Assembly (NCBI GenBank): GCA_964016985.1
Contig: OZ024827.1
Location: 82,163,835 to 82,227,834, forward strand
Direction: 5' to 3'
Length of the DNA stretch: 64,000 nt
Source of the DNA: Anodontia alba
Lineage: Eukaryota; Mollusca; Bivalvia; Lucinida; Lucinidae
The notes under the pieces are model-generated. The model was given only the letters and a program-made list of their open reading frames with translations. It ran no database searches and had not been told where the DNA came from. Position numbers and translations under genes: made by a program. This document shows positions 11,446-22,268 of this stretch, piece after piece (the first letter of the stretch is position 1; each line of letters begins with the position of its first letter).

Positions 11446-11545
11446 TCCACGAAAACATATACTCTGGTATTTATTAGAAGCACCTATTGTCGTATTTATC
11501 CACGAAAACATACGTTGTAGTACTCATTAGAAACGCCTCGCTAAG
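11446..11545. mobile_element. H2 element (H-related hairpin), partial
   Basis: Carries two same-direction arms of the H2 type, CCACGAAAACATATACTC and CCACGAAAACATACGTTG, each leading to ATTAGAAGCACCT or ATTAGAAACGCCT. H2 resembles the H arm but differs in sequence (AGAAGCGCC instead of AGAACCGCC). Confidence 0.55.
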
Positions 11546-11784
11546 ACACTTCTTATGACTCCCCAAATCATATATTTTCTGAGAGAAATGAGAAACATGT
11601 TATGTAAAAACCCTTTTTATCTGGAGATATGGGCGCATCAGAAAATACATGGCAACAAGCTTAACCCATCTATGCGGAATGGACTCTTGTACCTCAATCT
11701 TAAGACAGGTCCATTTTCCAATATCAGGGGTGTCTGGGTATTTTTAATTATTACCCCGTTTTACAGAAATTCCTGGAGTTAATG

Positions 11785-11860
11785 TAAGCAGCAGAGAAGA
11801 CTGATCACACGCTGTGTTCTGTTGCGTCTGATTTGGGTCAACAGTGTTTGCCAATGCCCC
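11785..11860. repeat. P8 short palindrome
   Basis: Contains GACTGATCACACGCTGTG and GTCTGATTTGGGTCAACAGT followed by TTTGCC. A diverged full copy. Confidence 0.5.
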
Positions 11861-11874
11861 ATCTACGGGAGACG

Positions 11875-12118
11875 AGGCCCCAAGGTTATCAAACTTTTAT
11901 GCTCCATTCAGCTCAGCATAAAGTTTTCTCTGCTAATAAATATGAAAATGCCGAAAAACAGCTGGTATTTGCATATTCATAAGCCGTTACTATTTCATGC
12001 TCAGCTATGTTTAGCATGAAAGAATTTGCAATTGTACGTAATTTGAGATTTATTAGCAAGACAAATTTTATGCTCAATCGAGATGAGCATGAAAGTTTTT
12101 TTATAAGCTCAGGGCCAG
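11875..12118. mobile_element. P4 palindromic MITE
   Basis: The ends GGCCCCAAGGTTATCAAACT and TTTATAAGCTCAGGGCC are inverted. The interior contains repeated GCTCAGCATAAA / TTTCATGCTCAGC arms and AAATATGAAAATGCC. Better copies are at 51081-51330, 52604-52844 and 58451-58692. Confidence 0.75.
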
Positions 12119-12519
12119 ACTTCAACGGGTTAAGGTAACTGGATACACTTGGCTGTTCTTCTGCCATTCTTATAAGGGAGACAATATTTGTGACTTCCTG
12201 TTTGCTTTCCTGGGCTCCATGTTCCTTCTGAAAACAGGTACACTCCAAAAGGAAATAATTTGTCAATCAATCTGTCGTATATACTGCCTGATACCCTCGC
12301 GGACATTTCAGGCAGGTGCGCGCTGTCGAGCAAGACAAGGTAGAAAAGTACCTGAAATGAATGATAAAAGCAGGATAGTGCAGGGGATAAAAATGATAAG
12401 TTAAAATGGTGACGTGGAGTTTAAAATCAGGTTAAACTAGAACTTGTGTTTGTAAAACGATATGCCCCCAACTGTATGCTTTCCCTCAAACATGCATTGA
12501 CCGTAATACTTAACACAAA
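12119..12519. other. No recognised feature
   Basis: Small reading frames are present on both strands but none has recognisable protein content. Confidence 0.4.
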
Positions 12520-14150
12520 CAAATGGCTTTGTTCAAAAGTCGAAAAAAAAGTGACAAAAATAAATTGACGATATTACCAAAACCACATGCACATCTACAG
12601 ACCATATGACAAAAGAACCTACAAGCTGTGCACAGAAGGTACCCACGGTAATGCACTTTAATAGTATTTAGGTCCAAAATGGCAAAGTTCAAAAGTCGAA
12701 ATAAGTAACAAAACAAATAAATTGACAATAATGCCACTACCACATGCAATTCTACAGACCATGACAAAAGAGCCCGCATTTCAAATTGATCGGTTTAAAG
12801 TATATGATGAATGGTACACACAAGAAGCCCACCGTCTGTTGTCAAATGCTTGAGCCGTAAAAGGGTAATAACTCCGCAATGAAAAAAAAAGTAAGAGAAA
12901 AGTCCAGGGAGTGCCACAAACACAAACCGCAGTCCCCCCACGCCCCCACCCCAAGAGAAAGAGGAAACCGACAAATCTAAACAAGCACAAACCGAACAAA
13001 CGTACGAAAAGCACTAAGATTAGCTCCCTTCTCCCCAAGCGAGGCAACCGCAACACTAAAAGGACCGAAAAACATAAGAACAAAATGACACACGGGAAGA
13101 CACACAACAAATCGCCCCGTAGAATAAACCACAAAGCAACAAGGAGTAAGACCAACACCGGGACCACCGCCTTAGAACGGTCGGTAGAGCAAACCACCGG
13201 GGGAAAACCTCTACGGAAAAACGAAAAATACGCGTCAGTTTATTTTTCATGTTGATACTATATATAAAATTTCGGGATCCTAGCTCTAAGTGTTCATGAC
13301 GGTAATGAAAGCGTAACGAATGGAAGCACAGAAATAGCTAAGTTCAAAAGCTGAAAACCAAGTGACAAAAATCAAATTGACGTTAATGACAAAATCACGT
13401 GCACGTCTACAGACCAAGACAAAAAATCCTGCAAAGTTTCAAACTGATCGGTATTAAAGTGTAGGAGAAGTTGCGCACATAGTTAATAGTATTTCCGTCC
13501 CAGAAAATGGCTAAGTTCAAAAGTCGTAAAAAGTGACAAAAATTAAATTGACAATAATGCCAAAACCACATGCACATCTACAGACCATAACAAAAGGTCC
13601 TTTAAAGTTTCAAATTGATCGGTATAAAACTGTAGGTCGCGTTGCGCACACAATTTGCTCATGATAATGCACATAAATAACATTTAAGTCCCAAAAATAG
13701 CTAAGTTCAAAAGTCGAAAACTGTAACAAAAAGTAAACTGACCATAATGCCAAAACCACATGCACATCTTCAGACTATGACCAAAGAGCCTACAAAGTTT
13801 AAAACAGATCGGTATAAAATATGATGTCGAAAAAGAGGAATAACTCCGCAAGGAGAATCCCGTCGGAAAAAATTAAGGTCCGCTTATTTTCTATGTTGAT
13901 ACTTTATATAATTTTTTAGGATTCTAGCTCTAAGCATTACTGACCGAATTTAAAGCTAACCGATAGATGGACAGGAATGGCTAAGTTCAAAAGTCGTAAC
14001 ATGGGATAAAAGTCAGATTGACAATAATGCAAAAACCACGTATATCGACCATGACAAAAAAGGCCTGCAAAGTTTAAAATTGATCTGTGTAATGAAATGA
14101 AAAATGTTGCCTTTGGAAACAATGAACACATAACAGGTAGAAAATGGGAG
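12520..14150. repeat. Tandem array, ~170-bp unit
   Basis: Units carry AAGTTCAAAAGTCG (near 12534, 12688, 13341, 13511, 13703, 13982), CCACATGCACATCTACAGAC and CAAATTGATCGGT. A second block type (GATACTTTATATAATTT, then TAGCTCTAAGC) recurs near 13255, 13900 and 14740. A retroelement tail interrupts it at 12884-13205. Confidence 0.75.
12884..13205 (-). mobile_element. Family A tail inserted in tandem array
   Basis: Reverse-oriented family A 3' tail, about 320 bp, 5'-truncated. It begins (its 3' end) at AAAAGTAAGAGAAAAGTCC after AATAACTCCGCAATG, and ends near GAGCAAACCACCGG. The array resumes with AAAACCTCTACGGAAAAACG. Open frames of about 110-138 codons are present on both strands, as in the other tail copies. 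Confidence 0.8.
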
Positions 14151-14163
14151 TCGGTTCAATTCA

Positions 14164-14560
14164 TAAGCAGTAATGAAGTTTGCAACACTGCTCCACCCTC
14201 TAGCGTATACATTAGCTAGACTCCATTTTAAAAATTATCATAATGGGCCTAATGATACCAAAGGAAATGAAAATCTGCACTATGGTGAAGTATGGGGAGA
14301 CTTTTTACGGCCGCCACACGCCACTTACACCAGCTGCAACATGTTAACTTTGAAAACAAAGCACAAATTACAGATACAAAATAGCAGCCTCTGTTTTATT
14401 GGGACTCTTCATAAGCAATTATGAAGTTTGCAATACTGCTCAAGCCCTCTTGCGTATACATGAGCAGATCTCTATTTTCAAAAATACCACAATCGGCCCA
14501 ATGATCCCGAAGAAAATGAAAATACTCTGCACTATGTTGAAGCGTTCTAAGGCCGCCAAA
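14164..14560. repeat. Direct duplication, ~235-bp spacing
   Basis: Two copies of a ~150-bp block (14164-14330 and 14408-14560) share ATGAAGTTTGCAA, CCCTCTAGCG / CCCTCTTGCG, GGCCCAATGAT and ATGAAAAT-CTGCACTATG. Part of the same block is present at 23726-23835 and a trace near 26150-26185. Confidence 0.7.
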
Positions 14561-14608
14561 CGAATGCCTGTCGCAAAAGGAGAATAGCTCCGCAAGGAGA
14601 ACCGAGAC

Positions 14609-14700
14609 GAAAAAAAAAACAAAAAAAAAAAACAAACAAAACAAAAAAAAAAAAAAAAAAAAAAAAAAACCGAAAAAAAAAAAAAAAAAAAAAAAAAAAC
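14609..14700. repeat. A-rich low-complexity tract
   Basis: Long A runs interrupted by C or CG. This produces an apparent phenylalanine-rich reading frame on the minus strand, which is not a gene. Confidence 0.9.
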
Positions 14701-14704
14701 AACA

Positions 14705-15182
14705 TTAATATAGGTCCGCTTATGTTTCATGCTGAAGCTATATATAACATTACTGGAACCTTAGCTCTGAGCATTCCTGGCCGTATGCAAGTCTAACGGA
14801 GGGACAGCCGAACATACAGCTGTCGGACGGACAGGCCCAAAACAATATGTCCCCTTAACTTCTTCGAAGTTGGGGTCATAAAAACAACAATGTTAGAGCT
14901 TGCTAGCCGCGACCTTGAATACTTCAGAGTCTTGCAAGTTGACAACAGATTCTGGTAAAACATTCCGCTATACTATGGCAAGCTGAATAAAAATGAGCAC
15001 TTGTAATAATTCCTAGTTGTTGAGATCCGGTGAAAAGGCATTGATTGGCAGTTCCGCGACACTGTATGTGAAAGCTATAGTGTGGAAGATGTACTATCAC
15101 AAACCCATGGCCACTTCTAAAGAAGAAACATAATCACACATCTGCCAGTCTCTGCTTAAGGGTCCTCAAACCTAATAAGTGC
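14705..15182. other. End unit of the tandem family, then no recognised feature
   Basis: The first part (to about 14880) repeats the GCTATATATAAC / TAGCTCTGAGC block and ends in GGACGGACAGGC and CTTCGAAGTTGGGGTC. From 14880 to 15182 nothing was recognised. Confidence 0.4.
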
Positions 15183-16380
15183 GTCCAAAAAAGGTAAGAG
15201 AAAAGTCCAGGGAGTGCCACAATCACAAACCGCAGCCCTTCCCAGACCCTAAAAGGAAGAGGAAACCGACAAAACTAAACAAGCACAAACCGAACAAACG
15301 TACGAAAAGCACTAAGATTAGCTCTCTCTTCCCCAAGCAAGGTAATCGCAATACTAAAAGGACTGAAAAACACAAGAACAAAATGACACACGGAAAGACA
15401 TACAACAAATCGCCTCGTAGAATAAACCACAAAGCAAGAAAGAGTAAGACTAACACCGGGACCACCGCCTTAGAACGGTCGGTAGAGCAAACCACCGGGG
15501 GGGGGGGGGGGGGGCGGTTTAAAGCACTTTTACAGCTAGCTAACTTCACCCTGGGTCCCGATGCTACTCTTAATACAGAAATACATAAAAATTCGGTTCG
15601 CACAAAGGCTCCCAGCCCAGTCAATGCATCAAAGCGAAAACATAAAAATCAAGTCAATCACCATAATAAACAAAGACGAGCACCCATGGCCAACTCTACC
15701 GTATGCCAGAGTAAATGAAAACCAATAGTTGAACCACGACGGGCCAAGCCAAAGACACACCGCCAAGCCCCAACCCACTGGCCAAAGTCCTCTGAAGAGG
15801 CCGTCATTGAGTCCGAGGCCCGAACCGCCGTCGCGCAATCAAAGAGCGAAGCACAACCACCAACAAGACCGGGCCGACATCCAGGCACGCAGCTCGCCGC
15901 ACAACATCCGGGCCACAGCCAACTCCCCCATAACGGCCAACAAGCCCCCTGAACTGCTCCGAAAAGCTAGATTTACCTACAATTTTTCCAAATCTGTACA
16001 CCAAGTCACTGTAAAACTCGGGTTTCGATATACCTTGTTGCAGAAGCGTTTTCAGACTGACGCAATATTTCTCCAACAAGGCACTGGGTCTGCGACAAAA
16101 CCTCAAAAACGCCCGACGAAGTCTAAAATAACGACAGCTCTGCCTAAGAGGTTTGGCAGTAAGGGCCTTAACACGGCAGCCAAAGCCTCCAAGACCCGAA
16201 GAAGCCCCGGCGAATCCCACAAGTTGAGACACGCACACCTCACACGAGGCACGCCGGGGGACACCGCCACCCAGAAAAGGGAAACCGACTACATCAAAAT
16301 CAAAATCGTCCTGTTTATCACAAGTTTTGGTGGAAACTATACCATAAGACACACATAGACCCAAATCCAAAAAGGGCGCC
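15183..16380 (-). mobile_element. Family A copy A10, A-to-G hypermutated
   Basis: 5'-truncated family A copy: C-terminal half of the ORF (16380 down to about 15800) and the 3' tail (to 15183). A G run of about 18 lies at 15497-15514. Read on its own sense (minus) strand, the segment at about 15650-16350 differs from other copies mainly by A to G changes. In the protein this appears as N to G, D to G, Y to C and I to V, for example the expected FPFLDGD reads FPFLGGG. The distal tail (15183-15640) looks normal. Despite the changes, about 200 codons remain open at 15804-16409. Confidence 0.8.
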
Positions 16381-16452
16381 CCGGCATCGGAAGAACCTGT
16401 CCTATTCAATTGAACTGCGAAACAGTTCGGCGTGCAGACGCACTACTATAGA

Positions 16453-16722
16453 CTATGTGACCAGTGATGTGTGTGACCAAAACTGTGATGGTCCAACAAA
16501 CGCTTGGGTGGTTCGGTGGTTATCCTGAAAACAATAAGCGTTCCGTGATTTGGCAGAGACTATTGACACGGCGACCGTTCCGATAATAGCAACAAAAGAG
16601 CCAATAACGCCAAGTATTCCAATTGCAAGGGGTTGAATCACGAGACATGACGTGAGCCTACAAAATTTGAGATCGCCGCCATTTTGAATTTTGTCTCCAC
16701 TTCGAATTTTATTTCTATCCAT
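16453..16722 (-). CDS. Possible small membrane ORF, unknown
   Basis: An 89-codon frame beginning ATGGATAGAAAT, with a favourable A at -3. Residues about 30-55 (PLAIGILGVIGSFVAIIG and following) form one strong hydrophobic segment. There is no family assignment. It might be a first exon of an unrelated minus-strand gene or a chance frame. No clear donor site was found near its end. It lies just beyond retroelement copy A10 and shares no sequence with it. Confidence 0.2.
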   Translation of the reverse strand: MDRNKIRSGDKIQNGGDLKFCRLTSCLVIQPLAIGILGVIGSFVAIIGTVAVSIVSAKSRNAYCFQDNHRTTQAFVGPSQFWSHTSLVT

Positions 16723-17837
16723 TCTCCGTCTATTTACAAACCAAGCATGATTCTTTTAGTGCATAAGGTACTCTTTCATGTAGATTTTTAGATAACACAT
16801 AAACTTAACGCTCTTTTCATGTGATAATCTATAAAAGCTTCGACACAATAATGTGTTTGTTCGACCGGTTCGTTAATTGTTATTTTTAATGTTTTTTTTT
16901 CTGCTTTTCATAATATGTAGTCTCAAAAAAAACCCCAGAAAAACAAAACCAAAAAGAAACAAAGACAAAAACAAACAAACAGTCAAAACTCCTGAAACAG
17001 TAAAATTGATTTCAGGTAAGCGCACGGAAGTGTATTGTCGTTGTACCTGCCATCGGCAGACACTAGTTTTCGGTATTCGGAAAGCATGGCCCCCGCCAAT
17101 CCGGGCCCGCAAAATTGATGGGCTGCCTAAAGCCTTCATGCTAGTAACTGAGTAGTGCTATTTGCAAACTGAAAGTATAACAAACCCGCTATTCCCCAGC
17201 CGTGAGTTTCAATGAATGGTGCACTGGATTAGTTGATTAGTTGTTTATTTTTTTTTTTTCAGTTTGACTTTGTCATAATCCTTGTCTCTGATTCTTGTAT
17301 GGAGTTAACCAATAAAATAAGTAGATTGTCATGTTCGTGTTTTGTCTTTTCAATACATTTTATGGATTTGGCAAACAAATTGACTTAATTTGCTTTCGAA
17401 ATTATAACATTTCCTAGAATTACACATTGTCTGTATATAGATCAAGCTCAGGCTGTTACTAGTACAAAAAGAGATGACAAATTTAGTAATATGTCATTTA
17501 ATAGATATCGCCACAATACCTTGTATTTTACCAAACTTCTACCGCGGTATCACTATTATTGAGACGTTTTCAAGAAGACATTAACTTATTTTCCTAGCAA
17601 CAATACGTAACGACGTTATTTCCGGCCACGGCGTTTCATAACAGATATATGACAGTTAACTGATAAGCATTTCTGCTTTTAATCAGTTTTGAACATCAAG
17701 TTTATTGAATCGGAGGTGATTGCTTATTGCATAGATGAACTAGGACATGTGTCTTCGCAATGTAAAATTCCTAGAAATGTTGGTGTGATCGCAGACTACC
17801 ATATTTACCCTAAGTATTCAGAAATGATATAGCGTAA
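16723..17837. other. No recognised feature
   Basis: AT-rich with a T run at about 17247-17258. No supported gene or shared repeat was found. Minus-strand frames at 16873-17139 lack recognisable content. Confidence 0.4.
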
Positions 17838-18141
17838 CATTACAAAAATCCGCCTATTTAAATATAAAGAAAATTTCACTTCCAAAACTTGAAAATGTTC
17901 GGATAAAAAACTCTGATAATTTTCAAATTTCTGCTCAAAACATAGATTGTGGATATTCGTTAGAACCGCTTCGGCGAGGCGGTTCTAACGAGTACCCACA
18001 ATCTATGTTTTTGAGCAGAAATAAGAAAAATAATGTATACCCCGTAAATAAAAAAATAATGTATACCCCTTTAAACCCCAGTATTACTATACAAAAGTGG
18101 AGTTTAAGGGGGTCGAAATGATATAGGCATGTTTTTGTGAT
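17838..18141 (-). mobile_element. H element (hairpin MITE)
   Basis: A complete reverse-oriented copy. It has CATTACAAAAATCCGCC at its left, a hairpin core TTAGAACCGCTTCGGCGAGG centred near 17975, and an end in GGCATGTTTTTGTGATT. The block after the hairpin is slightly duplicated (AAATAATGTATACCCC twice). Confidence 0.85.
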
Positions 18142-18542
18142 TATATATACTCTTGATATTCGGACATAATATAGCCTGAGGAAGCTGTATATACCTAGAT
18201 CAAAAACCCAAGCAGTTTTATCAGAGTTTGTACTGGGAACAATTCCGTTAAGACTTTTGAGACACAATACTAGTAAGCCAAATGTGCAAGTTAAAATTTT
18301 AGGACTGGTACGGTAAATATCTAAAGCGTCCGTATTTTGGGTAAATACATTACTCAGCAAGTCCCTCGTAACGTATTTATCTCGGTATTTATACGATCTG
18401 AAAGGCTTGTTCTTATAATTTAGCAAGGGAGGTGGCTATTAGGGAGAATATATAGAAAAATACACGTTTGACTATCAGAAAAGTGGTTATTTGTAGGGAG
18501 GTGGCTGTTGTTGAGAGCTGATCATTAGTAGATGTGCAATGG
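18142..18542. other. No recognised feature
   Basis: A minus-strand open frame of about 95 codons precedes the H element here but has no recognisable domain. GGGAGGTGGCT occurs twice (18428, 18496). Confidence 0.35.
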
Positions 18543-19169
18543 TACGAGGGTCATGCAAAAAGTTCTGTCACTAATAGGCTTCCTAAGTTTTATCCCAGGT
18601 ATATTTTAAAATGCTTCACTGCACTTGAATGGTGTGTTGAATAGCTAACAATACCCATTTATTTCGTGTAAATTGCTTTCTAACTGACCGAGTTATTTCA
18701 AATTGAAACAGATGCAGTCATATACACTGACCAATTTACTTGTTGTAATAAGAAACGACCAAGCAAACAATGGTCATGAGTCCACCTTTTACATGACAAC
18801 GCCTCCTCTCATAAGTGTGAGGTTCACCAGTCTTTTTTGGCTTCTGAAAAGGTGAAAAGTTTTAAAGCATCCACCTTATTCACCTGACCTGAGTCCCTGT
18901 GACCTTTTTATTTCCAAGGCTTAAGAAAATGCTTTATGGAAATAAGTATATGTCTAGAAGTTCTCTTGGCAGCGCTATTTATCAGTGTCTCCAACAGATA
19001 TCAAAAGAAGACTATTTATCTGCTTTTTGCGACTGAGTAAAAAAGGTTACAAAAATATGTTTCAGTAAAGGGGGAATACTTTGAAAGATTTTAATAAAAA
19101 TATGTTTGATAAAACGCAGCACTGAAGTAATCCGGACCCAGTGACAAAACTTTATGCAGGACCCTCGTA
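18543..19169 (+). mobile_element. Mariner-type DNA transposon relic
   Basis: Terminal inverted repeats match: TACGAGGGTCATGCAAAAAG at the left and the inverse of GCAGGACCCTCGTA at the right. Both continue into a TGTCAC-like motif, and TA lies at each end as in the Tc1/mariner target duplication. The ~627-bp length is about half a full mariner, so the N-terminal half of the transposase is deleted. Confidence 0.85.
18775..19060 (+). pseudogene. Mariner transposase C-terminal fragment
   Basis: Pieces in different frames spell the mariner catalytic region: LLHDNASSHK (second acidic residue), then HPPYSPDLSPCDLF (third acidic residue region), then LKKMLYG and a final part. At least two frameshifts and a stop separate them, so the relic cannot encode an active enzyme. 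The upstream first aspartate region was not found. Confidence 0.8.
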
Positions 19170-19338
19170 CATACTGATATTTTAGAAGATTATTAGCGTG
19201 TCTTATTATTATTCTAAATAAATAAATAGATAAACAAATAAATGAATAAATAAATAATTCTTAGCCTTTCATGTTTAGACAGATGAAAGAATAGACCTGC
19301 ATGTGACTTGTATGTATACGGACTGCTTGTAAAAATGT

Positions 19339-19593
19339 TCATAAAACGCTAACATCAGTTATCCAAATAAGCGCTATTTTGTGTCGTCGCAACATGTTCC
19401 TTTTTATGGTAAATGTCCCAAAATTTTGAACACTTAATTTCATGTTATTTTGGTCTAAATTATGCTTTTTAGACAGCTGTTTCTGAAAATACTTAGTGGT
19501 ATGACTCTGATCAGACTGCTCCTTCTGCTGTGTATCTACATGGTTTGCAAATGTCATTTTGTCAGAGACATTGGTGATCGAAATTGTGGACAT
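19339..19593 (-). CDS. Unrecognised 84-codon ORF
   Basis: Begins ATGTCCACAATTTCG after a TAA and ends TGA. The composition is hydrophilic and varied (Q, K, N and H rich) rather than low-complexity, but no domain is recognised. It may be a chance frame in AT-rich DNA or part of an unknown mobile element. Confidence 0.15.
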   Translation of the reverse strand: MSTISITNVSDKMTFANHVDTQQKEQSDQSHTTKYFQKQLSKKHNLDQNNMKLSVQNFGTFTIKRNMLRRHKIALIWITDVSVL

Positions 19594-19855
19594 TTACCGT
19601 AGCGTATTTTCCTAATTTGTCGCTTGACAGACGTAGTGGACTTTAATAGACACATGATTGAGATGATTGAAACTTTAGATCCAGTTTTGCGAAAGGAATA
19701 AAAGGTCACAGGCAAATAACTGATGCTTTGTTAAATTGTGACAGCAAAATATCAACATGACAAGTTTTATAGCCAGCACCAGACTATACACAACGCTAAT
19801 CACTCGAGATGTAATGCTCCATTCCTATATATGAGTTATAACGTCAGATAAAGTA

Positions 19856-19961
19856 CCCAGTAAGCATTCTACATAAATCTATAGCGGGCCGTTATAGGCC
19901 CGTCAACTACCCTGACGGGCCGATAACGGCCCGCTGTAGATTTATGTACAATGCTAGCTGT
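19856..19961. mobile_element. P2 palindromic MITE
   Basis: A ~106-bp inverted repeat bounded by CCCAGTAAGCATTCTAC and TACAATGCTAGCTG. The core GACGGGCCGATAACGGCCC faces GGGCCGTTATAGGCCCGTC. Confidence 0.85.
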
Positions 19962-19967
19962 GTACAA

Positions 19968-20280
19968 ACATCACGAAAACACGCCTAGGGAAAACAACAC
20001 TCGTCGCTAATCCCTCCTTTATTTGAGACATTTATGTGTGTATCATAAGTACTATTAATGAAATAAAATATGTTTAAACCAACACAAACCTATATAATTT
20101 TGACCCCCTTAAACACTTCTTTTATATAGTAAAACTGGGGTTTACCAGGATATACATTATCTTCCTTATTTTGCACACAAAGGAAAAAAGATTGTGGGTA
20201 CTCGTTAGAACCCACACCGAGGCGGTTATAACGAGTACCCATAATTTATGTTTGAGTTGGAGTATGAAAAAGATTAGAAA
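19968..20280 (+). mobile_element. H element with internal insertion
   Basis: The end motif CATCACGAAAACACGCCTA is at 19969-19988. The remainder of the element (CTATATAATTTTGACCCCC) resumes only at about 20089, so about 100 bp of foreign sequence lies between. The hairpin core is altered (AGAACCCACACCGAGGCGG) and the right end is lost. Confidence 0.65.
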
Positions 20281-20281
20281 T

Positions 20282-20460
20282 TCAGATCAGCGTGCACATT
20301 CGCGTGCAGTTTTGATCAGAGCTTTCACTGGGTACATTTTGGATAGCCAATGATGTAAACTTTCTTCATGTGGATAACGGTGACTCTGGTAAGACTGCGC
20401 AGATATGCAGGCTGATTTTTGTCTTCGTTGGGCGTACATATCAGTAGGTACGTCTTCTCA
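20282..20460. repeat. P9 dispersed repeat copy
   Basis: Contains GATCAGCGTGCACATTCGCG, GTTTTGATCAGAGC and the end motif ATATCAGTAGGTACGTCTT. Confidence 0.5.
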
Positions 20461-20738
20461 AGTGGCGGCTTACATATGCCCATCTAATACAAGAAAAAGA
20501 AGTGTACTTACCTCTGAGTACAGAATAAACGGAGCCATCGAAAGAAACTTTATCTGCAAAGTTTAAAATGAATAGCGTTAAAGCTAAAAAGGAGCATATT
20601 CGAACTGCACATGCTCAGACCATGTCCCGTCAGAGCATGCACAACCAAATTAGACTGTTCTTTGGTTTTGTAGATGTAAGCAGTAGAAATGCGCACGTCT
20701 ATATGACATTGTGCATCCCTAAGCCTATCCTATGTTTC

Positions 20739-20786
20739 GTATTTCTGCTCAAAATAGAGATTGTGGGTGCTCGTTAGAACCGCCTT
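20739..20786 (+). repeat. Isolated H element half arm
   Basis: TATTTCTGCTCAAAATAGAG through GTTAGAACCGCCT, only one arm of the hairpin, with nothing else of the element around it. Confidence 0.6.
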
Positions 20787-20789
20787 GGC

Positions 20790-21360
20790 AACTTTAGTCC
20801 TGTCTGAGTTTACTATGTATGCAAAGCAATCGTAAACAAAGTTTTAAAATGATCAGGGAGAATCACTCGACCAACTCTTAAAGGCGACGCACTGCCTAGG
20901 TTGTTTCTAGTAATGCCTTGTGACAGCAAAGTACTTGGTGACGAATTCACAAATTTGATAAATCTGTCAAATTGCAATGAAATCAAATCAGAGTAAAGTT
21001 TTACATCATTTGAATACAAAGGCAGCATAGAAGTGGTATATAAAGAAAATGATCCAGATGTTTGATGGTCGGTTTATTGCTCACTTCAACCTCAGAGACC
21101 CTATAACACATCTTACAAATTTTGAAGCAGGTATTGTAATGTCTATTCAAGAAGACTGTCAGGTGATTTGGACAAAGGAGATGAGATGGCAAAAAACGCT
21201 CATGAAAAAACGATTTATACAATAAAGCTTGAATGACAAGAGAATTACAAGAAAAATTCGAAATGTAAATGTAAAGATAATGGCAGACATATTAATCACA
21301 GTAAAGTATAAATCTAAAACGCTGTCTTTGGTAATAAAGAACACACCACGAGGAATCGGG
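20790..21360. other. No recognised feature
   Basis: Minus-strand frames of 61-73 codons overlap here in different frames without known motifs. Confidence 0.35.
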
Positions 21361-22084
21361 GAATCACGAATCCGTATCGTTACTTAGAATTAATCTAAAT
21401 ATAGATTCCCTGCCCACATCGACTTCAAATAATGTCGGGAAACAATTGCCGGTGCCTTTCATGATTATTCATGTACGCGCTGGCATAAACGAGAGCATGT
21501 TGAGTCTTATGCTTTAAATAATCAGAAATTGAAGATTTTTCACATCACTGATGAACATGTTTTGATTTACTCTAATAACCCTAACCTCCTTTCTAAACCT
21601 AAATTCTCTTTTCAATATTTAAAACAATCTATCCAAGAATTTCATAGAAAAGTGTGGTTTAGCTCGAACTGATAAAGCTACTAATATTGTTGTTGTTATG
21701 TGACGGCTTCGTTAGGTCAGTACCTCAATGCAAGAGCAGGGTGCCGCTCAAATACAAACGGATTTCTATTGACTAGCGGTTTGTTGTTGATAGCCAATGT
21801 ATACATATTTCTGCGAAGTTGCAGTAGATGTAAAAGAAGACCAAGAATACAATGTATTTCCTATTTGCTACCTAAACTTCACAAGCGACATTTAAAGCAT
21901 GTTTCATTTCAAAGTCCAGTTTATGCACGAGTCCAGTTTATGCACGACCAATGTATTGTCCATCCTGTTAACTATATGCCTTACAGCTGTCAAAAACATC
22001 GGATTAGATACTATCAAAATGTTTACGAATGGGACGGAATAAACCATGTTTGGCCAATTGAAAATTCCAGTGCAGTTCTTAATG

Positions 22085-22268
22085 CATCACGAAAACGTAC
22101 CTATATAATATTGACCCCCTTAAACCCCACTTTTATATAGTAAAACTGGGGTTTACATAATTTTTCTTATTTCTGCACAAAAACATAGATTGTGGGTATT
22201 CGTTAGAACCGCCTCAGTTTTTGGAGGTGAAATTTTCTATATACTTGAATAGGCATATTTTCGTAATG
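22085..22268 (+). mobile_element. H element inserted in copy A2
   Basis: Inserted in the retroelement ORF. The flanks CAGTTCTTAATG and AATTTGAATCG rejoin to match intact copies (TTCTCAATAAATTTAAATC at ~2550). The element itself lacks the second hairpin arm, so its right half follows directly after GAACCGCCTCAG. Confidence 0.85.

Noticed and set aside
12781..13197. 138-codon frame as a membrane protein gene
   Set aside because: It is the retroelement tail read in sense plus flanking tandem repeat. The same text recurs in several 5'-truncated copies.
17935..18426. 163-codon minus-strand frame
   Set aside because: Its C-terminal third is the H element hairpin. The remainder has no recognised motif and the frame simply reads through the repeat.
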